From an uncultured Alphaproteobacteria bacterium (GTDB lineage Bacteria; Pseudomonadota; Alphaproteobacteria; Rs-D84): DNA of 59,926 bases. The stretch lies in the NCBI GenBank assembly GCA_944389345.1, contig CALXMA010000005.1:1-59926 (forward strand). The letters are read 5' to 3'. The first letter of the stretch is position 1; each line of letters starts with the position of its first letter. The notes under the pieces were generated by a model that worked only from the letters and a program-made list of their open reading frames with translations, searched no databases and had not been told where the DNA came from. Below are positions 17,076-24,483 of this stretch, in pieces. A program made the position numbers and the translations under genes.

Positions 17076-17316
17076 GTGAAGACACTTCGGATGTGGCTTC
17101 GGGACCTGAAAAATCCTGTATTGTGACGCCGTGAATGATTTTTACGGTGTGAATCCGACATGAAAACGTCGGCGCATAGGCGCCGTGTGTTTTATCACCC
17201 GACATAAAAGTCGGGGATCTGCGACCATAGAACAGGGGGCAATCCCCAAAAATCGCGGGGTCATTTCACAATATGATTTTTCAATCCCCGACCGCCAATT
17301 CCACGGCGGTTTTATT
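17076..17316 (+). ncRNA. Candidate structured RNA or leader, about 240 nt
   Basis: No credible reading frame covers this stretch, but hairpins are dense: GAAG...CTTC with an inner C(UUCG)G loop (17079-17100); ACGCCGT/ACGGTGT (17126-17150); two near-identical hairpins, CCGAC/GTCGG at 17155-17172 and 17199-17214, each with an A-rich loop. It ends in the intrinsic terminator at 17291-17322. GTCGGGGAT (17210-17218) can alternatively pair perfectly with ATCCCCGAC (17284-17292), which touches the terminator stem, so it may be a switching leader for the downstream Cys-rich genes rather than a stand-alone sRNA. It lacks the hallmarks of tmRNA, SRP RNA, RNase P RNA or a known riboswitch. Confidence 0.5.
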
Positions 17317-17322
17317 TTATTC
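17291..17322 (+). terminator. Terminator of the structured RNA
   Basis: ACCGCC (17291-17296), eight-base loop, GGCGGT (17305-17310), then TTTTATTTTATT. It stands 46 bases before the start of the first Cys-rich gene. Confidence 0.75.
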
Positions 17323-17367
17323 ACCAACGCATACGCGATGGCGAATCTAACAAAAAGGGAATTGAAA

Positions 17368-17739
17368 ATGAAAAAAATACATAAATTAATATTGCCCATG
17401 CTGGTGGCGGGAACAACGATGATTACGCCACCGGCAATGGCAATTATGACGATATGCCAAGCCGCCGGGACTTGCCAAGCTAGTCTTAGTTGCAAAAACA
17501 ATGGCGGGTATTGTTGCAAAACATCAACACAAACAAGATATACATGTCCAACTGGCTGGACGCCAAATCAGACAACAGGTGTATGCAGTCGCGCGGCAAC
17601 AACACGTTCAGACGCCAAGGGCACGTACAAACAAAACTATGGCACATGTCAAGGAAGCCGAACAACACAAGATTGTTATACGTGGTCCGCTGTTAATACC
17701 GGTGGATGCACCCTGTGTTTCCGAGACAGCTGGCAATAA
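17368..17739 (+). CDS. Exported cysteine-rich protein 1
   Basis: A 123-residue product with a clear Sec signal peptide (MKKIHKLILPMLVAG...PPAMA, cleavage near residue 25). The mature part carries about a dozen cysteines in small CxxC-like and CC groupings (TCQASLSCKNNGGYCC, CPTGW, CTLCFRDSW). The start ATG has an AGGGA Shine-Dalgarno; longer in-frame starts would run through the upstream terminator. No family recognised. Disulphide-bonded periplasmic or surface localisation is inferred. Forms a pair with the next gene, 24 bases downstream. Confidence 0.75.
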   Translation: MKKIHKLILPMLVAGTTMITPPAMAIMTICQAAGTCQASLSCKNNGGYCCKTSTQTRYTCPTGWTPNQTTGVCSRAATTRSDAKGTYKQNYGTCQGSRTTQDCYTWSAVNTGGCTLCFRDSWQ

Positions 17740-17763
17740 TTATTGATTTATATGGGGGAAAAA

Positions 17764-18039
17764 ATGAAAAAGATTTTAATAGGCATGGCCATGGCGGTGT
17801 TTTCAGTTAACGCGTATGGCGCGTGCGAGGCAACAACAAAAGACTATACATCATGCAATTCTGGATATTACCTTATGACCGATTACGCTAGTGGCACCAG
17901 CAGTTGCTGGTCTTGTCCGTCGCCCGGCAGTGCGTCCGATGGTGGTACGTCCGGTATCAGTGGTTGTTATATACCGTCCGGGACAACCGGGTCTGATGGG
18001 TCCGGATCGTACACGTATTCTGGTAATTGTTATTACTGA
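17764..18039 (+). CDS. Exported cysteine-rich protein 2
   Basis: A 91-residue product with a signal peptide (MKKILIGMAMAVFSVNAYG) and a mature region of Cys-rich repeats: CNSGYYLMT, CWSCPSPGS, ISGCYIPSG, then Ser/Gly-rich sequence and CYY. The pattern C..GYYL..C..CP resembles growth-factor-receptor-like cysteine repeats seen in some surface proteins. GGGGGA precedes the ATG. Function unknown; adjacency to Cys-rich protein 1 suggests a shared extracytoplasmic role. Confidence 0.72.
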   Translation: MKKILIGMAMAVFSVNAYGACEATTKDYTSCNSGYYLMTDYASGTSSCWSCPSPGSASDGGTSGISGCYIPSGTTGSDGSGSYTYSGNCYY

Positions 18040-18062
18040 TTTTATGGCCGATTTGTTCGGGA

Positions 18063-19280
18063 TTATTCGTACCGTAAACTGTCGATTGGGTTCAGTTTAG
18101 CCGCCTTCATCGCGGGCATCACACCCGACGCCAACCCAACGACCAGCGCAACGGACACCGATACAACAACGGGCCATGCGCTGAACGGGACGTTATATCC
18201 CATTACAAATCGGCCAATACCCTGGGACAGACCAACACCGAATATCAACCCAACCATCGATCCGATGAATGATATTAATATCGCTTCGGACAAAAACTGG
18301 GTTATTATATGCTTTTCGCGGGCACCAATCGCCTTGCGTATGCCGATTTCACGCGTGCGTTCCGCCACAGACACTAACATCATGTTCATAATGCCAATCG
18401 ATCCCACCAACAGTGATACCGCCGCAATCGCAACCAATAACATTGTCATGTATCCTGTGACACTGTCCATGGCCTCCATAACCTGTTTCATATCCATAAT
18501 TTGAAAATCGTCCGCATCATCATCGGCCAAATTATGACGGTCGCGCAACAGTGCCGTTATTTGTTCAATAACCAGGGCATTATCTGCGCCGTCCCGTAAT
18601 TTTATGGTTATCATATTAACAGAATTTGGGAAACGACTGCCTTGCAGACGCTTTTTCAACGTCGTAATCGGTATAATTACCATGTCATCTTGACTGCCCA
18701 TTGCGGAATCGCCACGTTCACGCGTCATGCCTATAATCGTAAAAGGCATGTTCTGGACGCGAATTATCTCGCCCACGGGGTTTGTTGGCATATTTAATTC
18801 TTTGGCCGTCTGGGGGCCGATTATCGCGTACGTAGACCCATTGCGTACGGCTGACTGGTTAAAGAACGTGCCGTATTCCATTTCCAGATTTTGGACCTGT
18901 TCATAGCCGGGGTATGCGCCAACCATCGACGAAGACCAGTTTTGATTTCCATATATAACCTGGGCCGCACTGTTTTGTACGGGACTGTACGCCGCGACAT
19001 CTGGTAATTGGCCGATGAATTCGGCGTCTTGGATGGTCAATGTCTGGCGATTACCCGTACGAACACCCGCACTTTGTGCCGCGCCCGCACGTATCATTAT
19101 CGTGTTTGTCCCCAGGGACGAAAATTGGTCATTAATTTGTTTGGAAACCGTTTCGCCAACCGCAACCATTATAACCACCGCCATAACGCCAATAATAATA
19201 CCCAACACGGTCAGAAAAGAACGGACTTTGTTGCCACTGATGGATAACCACGATTCTTTCATAATATCGTTAAATGTCAT
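18063..19280 (-). CDS. MacB-like ABC transporter permease
   Basis: The 405-residue product has the MacB/FtsX layout: one N-terminal membrane helix (VLGIIIGVMAVVIMVAVGE), a large periplasmic MacB_PCD domain (SLGTNTIMIRAG to residue 280), then three membrane helices including LVGSIGIMNMMLVSVAERTREIGIRKAIGA, a family signature. It lacks a fused ATPase; the partner ATPase is the gene just upstream, 12 bases away. Together with the adaptor and outer-membrane channel it would form a tripartite mechanotransmission exporter. The substrate (macrolide, peptide or lipoprotein) cannot be told from sequence. Confidence 0.92.
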   Translation of the reverse strand: MTFNDIMKESWLSISGNKVRSFLTVLGIIIGVMAVVIMVAVGETVSKQINDQFSSLGTNTIMIRAGAAQSAGVRTGNRQTLTIQDAEFIGQLPDVAAYSPVQNSAAQVIYGNQNWSSSMVGAYPGYEQVQNLEMEYGTFFNQSAVRNGSTYAIIGPQTAKELNMPTNPVGEIIRVQNMPFTIIGMTRERGDSAMGSQDDMVIIPITTLKKRLQGSRFPNSVNMITIKLRDGADNALVIEQITALLRDRHNLADDDADDFQIMDMKQVMEAMDSVTGYMTMLLVAIAAVSLLVGSIGIMNMMLVSVAERTREIGIRKAIGAREKHIITQFLSEAILISFIGSMVGLIFGVGLSQGIGRFVMGYNVPFSAWPVVVSVSVALVVGLASGVMPAMKAAKLNPIDSLRYE

Positions 19281-19292
19281 TATACACCCCCA

Positions 19293-20036
19293 TTATTGTT
19301 GCAATGCACGTTCGTCACGTGGTACGGGGCCATCATACGTTATCCGCCCGTCATAGATATGTATTAAACGATTAGAATACTGGGCAATTTCAAATTCATG
19401 CGTAATCATGACTATGGTTATGCCCATTTCGCGATTTAATTGCTTAAAGAACGTTAATATCTCGTTCCCCATTTTACTGTCCAATGCACCCGTCGGTTCG
19501 TCCGCCAGAATCAGTTTCGGATCACCCGCCAATGCACGCGCAATGGCCACACGCTGTTTCATACCACCAGACAGTTGTGTCGGCAAATATGATTCAAATT
19601 TTTCCAATCCGACACGCGCCAACATTTCACGGGCACGTGATATACGTTCATTCATGGGCAGGCCACGGTACATCAATGGCAACATAACGTTGTCCAAAAC
19701 ACTGCGCTTGGACAATAAATTAAATTGCTGGAAAACAAATCCTATGTATTCATTACGAACAACCGCCAATTCATCAGACGACAAATGCGTTACATCACGA
19801 CCATACAATTTGTACGTACCACTGGTCGGTGTATCCAGCGCACCAATTATATTCATACATGTGGATTTACCACTGCCCGATGGGCCCATAATAGATACAA
19901 ATTCACCCTGGAATACGTCAAAGGTTATGTCAAACAATACCTGTTGTTCGCCACCCATTTCCACGGGAAAACTTTTACAAATTTTATCCATAGAAATTAT
20001 ATTTACATTGGTGGATTTATCAGATTTTTTCTTCAT
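19293..20036 (-). CDS. MacB-like ABC transporter ATP-binding protein
   Basis: A 247-residue LolD/MacB-class ATPase with Walker A GPSGSGKST, Q loop FVFQQFNLL, signature LSGGMKQRVAIARA, Walker B LILADEPTGALD and H loop ITHE. I placed the start at ATG 20036 (MKKKSDKSTNVNI), downstream of a strong promoter and a GAGA-type ribosome site; the upstream in-frame extension overlaps that promoter. Cotranscribed with the permease downstream. Confidence 0.93.
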   Translation of the reverse strand: MKKKSDKSTNVNIISMDKICKSFPVEMGGEQQVLFDITFDVFQGEFVSIMGPSGSGKSTCMNIIGALDTPTSGTYKLYGRDVTHLSSDELAVVRNEYIGFVFQQFNLLSKRSVLDNVMLPLMYRGLPMNERISRAREMLARVGLEKFESYLPTQLSGGMKQRVAIARALAGDPKLILADEPTGALDSKMGNEILTFFKQLNREMGITIVMITHEFEIAQYSNRLIHIYDGRITYDGPVPRDERALQQ

Positions 20037-20061
20037 TTTACATTCTCTTGCTGTGGCCCGT

Positions 20062-20090
20062 ATTATACCATTTATGGGCAAAAAATTCAA
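20062..20090 (-). promoter_or_regulatory. Strong internal promoter before the ABC ATPase
   Basis: On the minus strand TTGAAT (20085-20090), exactly 17 bases, then consensus TATAAT (20062-20067). It follows a terminator, so the ATPase-permease pair is its own transcription unit. Confidence 0.75.
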
Positions 20091-20101
20091 ATTTTTGACA
20101 T

Positions 20102-20125
20102 AAAAAAAGCGGGGCATTGCCCCGC
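20102..20125 (-). terminator. Terminator between adaptor and ABC ATPase
   Basis: GCGGGGC (20109-20115), three-base loop, GCCCCGC (20119-20125), followed on the minus strand by seven T. It separates the tolC-adaptor transcript from the ATPase-permease transcript. Confidence 0.88.
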
Positions 20126-20128
20126 AGA

Positions 20129-21313
20129 TTAACGTGGTGGTCCCATACGCGCGGACCCCGTCGATGCCAACCCATATCGGCCAAAGATAACACGGTCGCC
20201 GGGTTGAATTTCATCAGATATAATTTCTGTTTCGGTCGCCGTGGTCAGACCCTTTTGATACGGCACCAACACAACCGTTTGTTCGCCGTCCACTTCACGC
20301 ATTATTGCCAGATGGTCATTCGGGGTCGCATCACCGGCATCGGCCACTATGCCATCAAATGAACGCAGTATTAATGCGGAATTTTGAACCTTCCATACGT
20401 CATTTTTTTCGGAAATCAGAATTGTAACGAATGCCGTCATTCCGGGTTTCAGGCGCAGGTCAGAATTATCCACATCAATCACCACCGTGTACACAACAAC
20501 GTTCGATGTAATTGTTGGCGATAAACGAACCTGGCGGACAAAGCCTTCGAAAGTTTGGGTCGGGTATGCGTCCACGGTAAATGTTACAGATTGACCCTCG
20601 GTAATCATGCCAATGTCAGCCTCGGACACGGCGGTTTCAATTTGCATTTTTGACAAATCTTCGGCTATTTCGAACAAGTCGGGCGTTTGGAACGATGCCG
20701 CAACAGTTTGACCGACGTCAACCTGGCGCGAAATAACAGTACCGTCCACGGGCGATGTAATCGTTGCATAGCCCAGGTTTGTTACCGCACGGTCGTATTG
20801 GGATTGCATACGTTTAACAGACTGTTCCGCCTGTTCGTATGTTGTTTGTGATTGTTCCAAATCGGCACGTGGAATAATATCTTTATCATACAAAATTTTA
20901 TTACGTTCATATTCACTTTTTGCATAATTGCGCTGTGATTCTGCACTGACCAGTGATGCATATGCTTCGTCCACAGACGCCTGTAATACAGACGGTTCTA
21001 TTTCCAATAACACATCGCCTTTTTTAACCTTGGAATTATAATCGACGTAAATCGCCTGGATGGTGCCACTGACCTGGGAACCGACATTAATCGTGTTCAG
21101 TGGTTGAATTTCACCCGTTGCGGTTACAACCTGGCGCAGGTCGCCACGCGAAATCGTTGCCGTTGCAAATCCCGTACCCTGGGATTCTTCACCAGCCATA
21201 AAGTATATAAAACCGCCCGCAACCAGCAAAAACAGTAATATCCACCATTTACGACGACGCACCCAAGATAAAAATCTATTCGGCGTCTTGTTCGTCTGTG
21301 TCTGTTGTTTCAT
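20129..21313 (-). CDS. MacA-like periplasmic adaptor (HlyD family)
   Basis: The 394-residue product has an N-terminal membrane helix (KWWILLFLLVAGGFIYFM), then lipoyl/biotinyl-like half motifs (GEIQPLNTINVGSQVSGTI and DGTVISRQVDVGQTV), a long coiled-coil hairpin (residues about 100-190) and a beta-barrel domain. This is the MacA/HlyD adaptor plan, linking an inner-membrane ABC pump to TolC. The ATG is inside the 3' end of the upstream tolC-like gene (38-base overlap) with GGGAGAG ahead of it. Confidence 0.93.
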   Translation of the reverse strand: MKQQTQTNKTPNRFLSWVRRRKWWILLFLLVAGGFIYFMAGEESQGTGFATATISRGDLRQVVTATGEIQPLNTINVGSQVSGTIQAIYVDYNSKVKKGDVLLEIEPSVLQASVDEAYASLVSAESQRNYAKSEYERNKILYDKDIIPRADLEQSQTTYEQAEQSVKRMQSQYDRAVTNLGYATITSPVDGTVISRQVDVGQTVAASFQTPDLFEIAEDLSKMQIETAVSEADIGMITEGQSVTFTVDAYPTQTFEGFVRQVRLSPTITSNVVVYTVVIDVDNSDLRLKPGMTAFVTILISEKNDVWKVQNSALILRSFDGIVADAGDATPNDHLAIMREVDGEQTVVLVPYQKGLTTATETEIISDEIQPGDRVIFGRYGLASTGSARMGPPR

Positions 21314-22643
21314 TTAACTCTCCCTCGCTTCTTAATCCGTCACGTATATCACCAATGGCCAACGCCAGTGCGGCACGCTTGGTAAACAGGTCATATTTCG
21401 CCGCATTATTTTGCTTGTGCGCATCCGCCAGGTCCGCCAAAGCCTGTTGCCAATCCAACATGGTTGCTTTGCCAACCTTGTACATACTGGCGGTAACACT
21501 TTCTGTCTCGCGCGCCGATGCCAATAAAGTTTCGGTTTGCTTTAACACTGTTTGTGCAGTTTTATAGTTTTGATATGCACTGAACACGTCCAACATTGCG
21601 TTATCGGTGGTTTGGCGTTCTTGTTCGATTGCACGTTCATAATTTGCCTGGGCCGAACGAACGTTATACATGTTCGAAAAACCCGCAAAAATCGGCATTG
21701 ATGCACGAATACCGATACTGCCACTCCATTCATCTTGGCCGGCATTGTATACATCGGACGGAACATTATTCCAAGATAAACTGCCACTGGCCGAAATTGT
21801 TGGTAAATTCGATAAAAACGCACTGTTGCGACGATGCCATGCGGAATCTTTGTTCGCACTGGCCCGTAACAGGTCTGGGCGTTTTTCACGCGCAATTTCA
21901 ATTAATTCGTCAATGCTTTTGTTTTCATCTGTACTGCCAAAATTCGCCGGCATATCTGCGATTTTTATATCCTGGTCCGCTGGAAAAGACAGTTTTGCCA
22001 GTAATGTTCCCTTGGCAATTTCACGATTATTTTTTGCGCGTTCCAAATCCAATTCACTGCTGGCCAGGGTAACATCGGCCTTTAATACATCGGCCTTGGC
22101 CACGACACCGGCCTTGTATTTAGTATCTGCCATATCTTTGGCGGTTTTAGAAACCTGTTGTACAGCCGTGGCGGTGGCAACGTCGGCATCCGCGTTCAAC
22201 AATGCATAATATGCACCAATAACACTGTAAACATAATTTTGTACGGATTCACTGTAATCAAAGCCCGTCGCGCGCCATGTATCTATTAACTGATTCACAT
22301 CAGACAGACGTTTACCAAAATCAAAAATCAAATACGATGCAGAAATTGACGCACCATAAGACCAATCGTCGAATTCACGATTACGATACGGTAAACTGGC
22401 CGATGCAGATGCACTGATACTGGGCAGATATTGGGAATATCCCGCATTCTTGTTAAACCGCGCGGATTCCAATGACAGATACGCCGATGCCGTTTCAGGA
22501 TTACGGCACAACCCCAGTTCTATGACATCCCACAGCGTCATTTCATCCGCCGGAACCGTCGTCATCGTTCGGCAATTTTCGCCATCGTCCGCAATTGCCA
22601 GCGTCGGAACCAGGCATAACGCCAATAATAAAGATTTCTTCAT
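21276..22643 (-). CDS. TolC-family outer membrane efflux protein
   Basis: A 455-residue product with a signal peptide (MKKSLLLALCLVPTLAIA) and two OEP repeats: LWDVIELGLCRNPE, ASYLIFDFGKRLSDV, later GSIGIRASMPIFAGFSN and a second helical hairpin. TolC proteins form trimeric channels through the outer membrane and periplasm. It is the first gene of the tolC-adaptor unit and is only about 100 bases from a divergent tRNA-Cys. A TATAAT-type -10 and a 12-base direct repeat lie upstream. Confidence 0.93.
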   Translation of the reverse strand: MKKSLLLALCLVPTLAIADDGENCRTMTTVPADEMTLWDVIELGLCRNPETASAYLSLESARFNKNAGYSQYLPSISASASASLPYRNREFDDWSYGASISASYLIFDFGKRLSDVNQLIDTWRATGFDYSESVQNYVYSVIGAYYALLNADADVATATAVQQVSKTAKDMADTKYKAGVVAKADVLKADVTLASSELDLERAKNNREIAKGTLLAKLSFPADQDIKIADMPANFGSTDENKSIDELIEIAREKRPDLLRASANKDSAWHRRNSAFLSNLPTISASGSLSWNNVPSDVYNAGQDEWSGSIGIRASMPIFAGFSNMYNVRSAQANYERAIEQERQTTDNAMLDVFSAYQNYKTAQTVLKQTETLLASARETESVTASMYKVGKATMLDWQQALADLADAHKQNNAAKYDLFTKRAALALAIGDIRDGLRSEGELNETTDTDEQDAE

Positions 22644-22683
22644 AACTCTCTCTCGGATACTTTTTTCGAATTATATAACATAT

Positions 22684-22714
22684 ATTACAATTTTTATGTT
22701 GAATTACAATTTTT
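22684..22714. repeat. 12-base direct repeat in the tolC / tRNA-Cys intergenic region
   Basis: ATTACAATTTTT occurs at 22684-22695 and 22703-22714, a 19-base period. It overlaps the tRNA-Cys -35 region and lies upstream of the tolC -10, so it could be an operator, or simply AT-rich promoter DNA. Confidence 0.4.
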
Positions 22715-22727
22715 TTTTGCTTAGTAT
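22699..22727 (+). promoter_or_regulatory. Promoter of tRNA-Cys
   Basis: TTGAAT (22699-22704), 17-base spacer, TAGTAT (22722-22727), 20 bases before the tRNA. Confidence 0.55.
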
Positions 22728-22747
22728 TGTTTCACACATTTCAGTTT

Positions 22748-22821
22748 GGCCTGGTGGCAGAGTGGTTATGCAGAGGACTGCAAATCCTTGTATGCCGGTT
22801 CGATTCCGACCCAGGCCTCCA
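22748..22821 (+). tRNA. tRNA-Cys(GCA)
   Basis: Acceptor GGCCTGG/CCAGGCC, D arm, anticodon stem AGGAC..., loop CTGCAAA with anticodon GCA, T arm GCCGG TTCGATT CCGAC, discriminator T and encoded CCA. All arms pair. Confidence 0.96.
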
Positions 22822-22860
22822 AAATAAAAACATCCATGCAAATGGGTGTTTTTGTTTTAT

Positions 22861-22889
22861 TTGTATTTTATGTTCAATCGTTGTATTAT
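22861..22889 (+). promoter_or_regulatory. recF promoter, leaderless geometry
   Basis: TTGTAT (22861-22866), 17-base spacer, TATTAT (22884-22889), then six bases and the recF ATG at 22896. Predicted transcription begins at the start codon. Confidence 0.6.
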
Positions 22890-22895
22890 CGGGGC

Positions 22896-23981
22896 ATGAT
22901 TGAAACTGTTAGTCTGACCGATTTTCGTAATCACAGGGCGTGTCGTATCCAAACACACGGTCGGCGTAATGTCATTATAACCGGACCAAATGGTGCCGGT
23001 AAAACCGCTGTGTTAGAGGCGGTATCTATGTTATCTGGCGATCGCGGTATGCGTGGCGCCGGCATGGGTGATATTGCACGTTTTGGGGGCGACGGGGGAT
23101 TTTCCGTTTTTGCATCACTGGGGGATGAAACAGAGGTCTGTGTTTATTTCACCCCAGGCGACACAAATCGGCGTGTTAAAATAGATGGCGACAATGCAAC
23201 ACTGGGTGAATTAGGCGCGCGGTTGCGCATGGTATGGGTTACACCACGCGAAGACAGAATCTTTGTCGAAGGTGCCAGCGACAGACGTGCGTTCTTTGAC
23301 CGTCTGGCCGCCAGTTTTGATTCACACCACGCGGGGCGGGTTGCCCGATTGTCCAAGTTATTATCAGAACGTGCATTCGTGTTAAAAAACCGTGGTGATG
23401 ACAGATGGCTGGATGTGTTGGATACACAAATTGCCGGTATCGCAACCGCCGTGGCGGTGGCACGCATTCAATATGCGGGCGAATTAAATTACTTCTTGGA
23501 CAGGTGTGCGATTACCGTGTCGGGGATGATTGAAAAAATGCTGATAGATGGACAAACGGCCGCCGGGGCGGAACGTGAATATCTGGCGTATTTGCATGGT
23601 GCGCGCGAACTGGTCGGGGATAAAATGGTTTTAGATGGACCACACAAGTCTGACTTTGGCGTGTTTAATAATGCACTGAATTTGCCCGCGGAATTAACCA
23701 GCACAGGACAACAAAAAACAACACTGTTGGATTTGATACTGGCACATGCAAAACTGATTCATACGAAAACCACGCACAGTCCGATAATATTACTGGACGA
23801 AGCCGTCGCGCATCTGGATGCAAATGCGCGGGCGTATCTGTTTCGCAGTCTGGGGGAATCTGATGCCCAGGTTTGGGCAACGGGGTTGGACGCGAATGTT
23901 TTTGCAGATGTTCCAGATGCTGTATTTGTTGCTTGCATGGACGGGGAAATAAATAATATACTGGTTGGCGGGAAAGGTTAA
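22896..23981 (+). CDS. recF: DNA replication and repair protein RecF
   Basis: RecF loads RecA at gaps together with RecO and RecR. The 361-residue product has MIETVSLTDFRNHRA at the start, Walker A GPNGAGKT (residues 30-37), the SMC-like signature LTSTGQQKTTLLDLIL, and Walker B IILLDEAVAHLD. ATG 22896 gives the canonical N-terminus; the frame is open back through the tRNA but that is not coding. No Shine-Dalgarno is seen and the promoter ends six bases upstream. dnaN, its usual partner, is absent. sspB follows directly. Confidence 0.93.
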   Translation: MIETVSLTDFRNHRACRIQTHGRRNVIITGPNGAGKTAVLEAVSMLSGDRGMRGAGMGDIARFGGDGGFSVFASLGDETEVCVYFTPGDTNRRVKIDGDNATLGELGARLRMVWVTPREDRIFVEGASDRRAFFDRLAASFDSHHAGRVARLSKLLSERAFVLKNRGDDRWLDVLDTQIAGIATAVAVARIQYAGELNYFLDRCAITVSGMIEKMLIDGQTAAGAEREYLAYLHGARELVGDKMVLDGPHKSDFGVFNNALNLPAELTSTGQQKTTLLDLILAHAKLIHTKTTHSPIILLDEAVAHLDANARAYLFRSLGESDAQVWATGLDANVFADVPDAVFVACMDGEINNILVGGKG

Positions 23982-23982
23982 A

Positions 23983-24447
23983 ATGGGAAAAATTGATTAT
24001 CAAAACTTGTTGGATAACGCATTAAAGTCCGTTGTAAAAGAAGCGTTGGTATTCGCACAGTTTAATGGACTGGGGGACGGAACGCATTTTTATATAACAT
24101 TCAAAACACGTGCACCCGGTGTTGTATTACCGGATTTTCTGCGTATACGGTATCCGGAAACAATGACAATTGTTTTGCAATATTCTTATAATAATTTGCA
24201 TGTGTCAGATAAAGAATTTGGTGTTCAATTGACGTTTGATGGCCGACCGTTCTTTATACGTGTGCCTTTTTCTGCGTTGACTGAATTCAAAGACCCGTCT
24301 GTCGATTTTATGTTAACATTTCATCCAAAGGGCGGGGTGGCCGCGGACAATGATATGGAATTGCCGTTGGATGAAAAGCCCGGCAGTGTCCCCGACAATG
24401 GCCGCATTGTATCGATTGATGAATTCAGAAAAAATAGAAAAAATTAA
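23983..24447 (+). CDS. sspB: SspB-like ClpXP adaptor (alphaproteobacterial type)
   Basis: SspB tethers ssrA-tagged proteins to ClpXP. The 154-residue product matches SspB-alpha: MGKIDYQNLLDNALKSVV, HFYITFKTRAPGVVLPDFLR, ETMTIVLQYSYNNLHV and FFIRVPFSALTEFKDPSVDF, plus a flexible tail ending SIDEFRKNRKN, comparable to the ClpX-docking peptide. It starts one base after the recF stop with AAAGG upstream. This alpha-type form supports the taxonomic placement. Confidence 0.9.
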   Translation: MGKIDYQNLLDNALKSVVKEALVFAQFNGLGDGTHFYITFKTRAPGVVLPDFLRIRYPETMTIVLQYSYNNLHVSDKEFGVQLTFDGRPFFIRVPFSALTEFKDPSVDFMLTFHPKGGVAADNDMELPLDEKPGSVPDNGRIVSIDEFRKNRKN

Positions 24448-24450
24448 TCA

Positions 24451-24482
24451 AAAAAAACACCGGCATTTACCGGTGTTTTTTT
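24451..24482. terminator. Bidirectional terminator between sspB and accC
   Basis: CACCGG (24458-24463), loop CATTTA, CCGGTG (24470-24475), with flanking A- and T-runs; identical core to the gpsA terminator. Confidence 0.88.
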
Positions 24483-24483
24483 A

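Noticed and set aside
17076-17316. tmRNA, SRP RNA, RNase P RNA or a preQ1/TPP riboswitch
   Set aside because: The diagnostic conserved segments of these RNAs (tRNA-like ends, the SRP GGAAG loop, the RNase P core, the TPP CUGAGA) are not present.
16003-18039. Classical RiPP cluster
   Set aside because: The Cys-rich proteins have Sec signal peptides rather than leader peptides, and the radical SAM protein shows no RRE or SPASM cysteines; kept only as a loose association.
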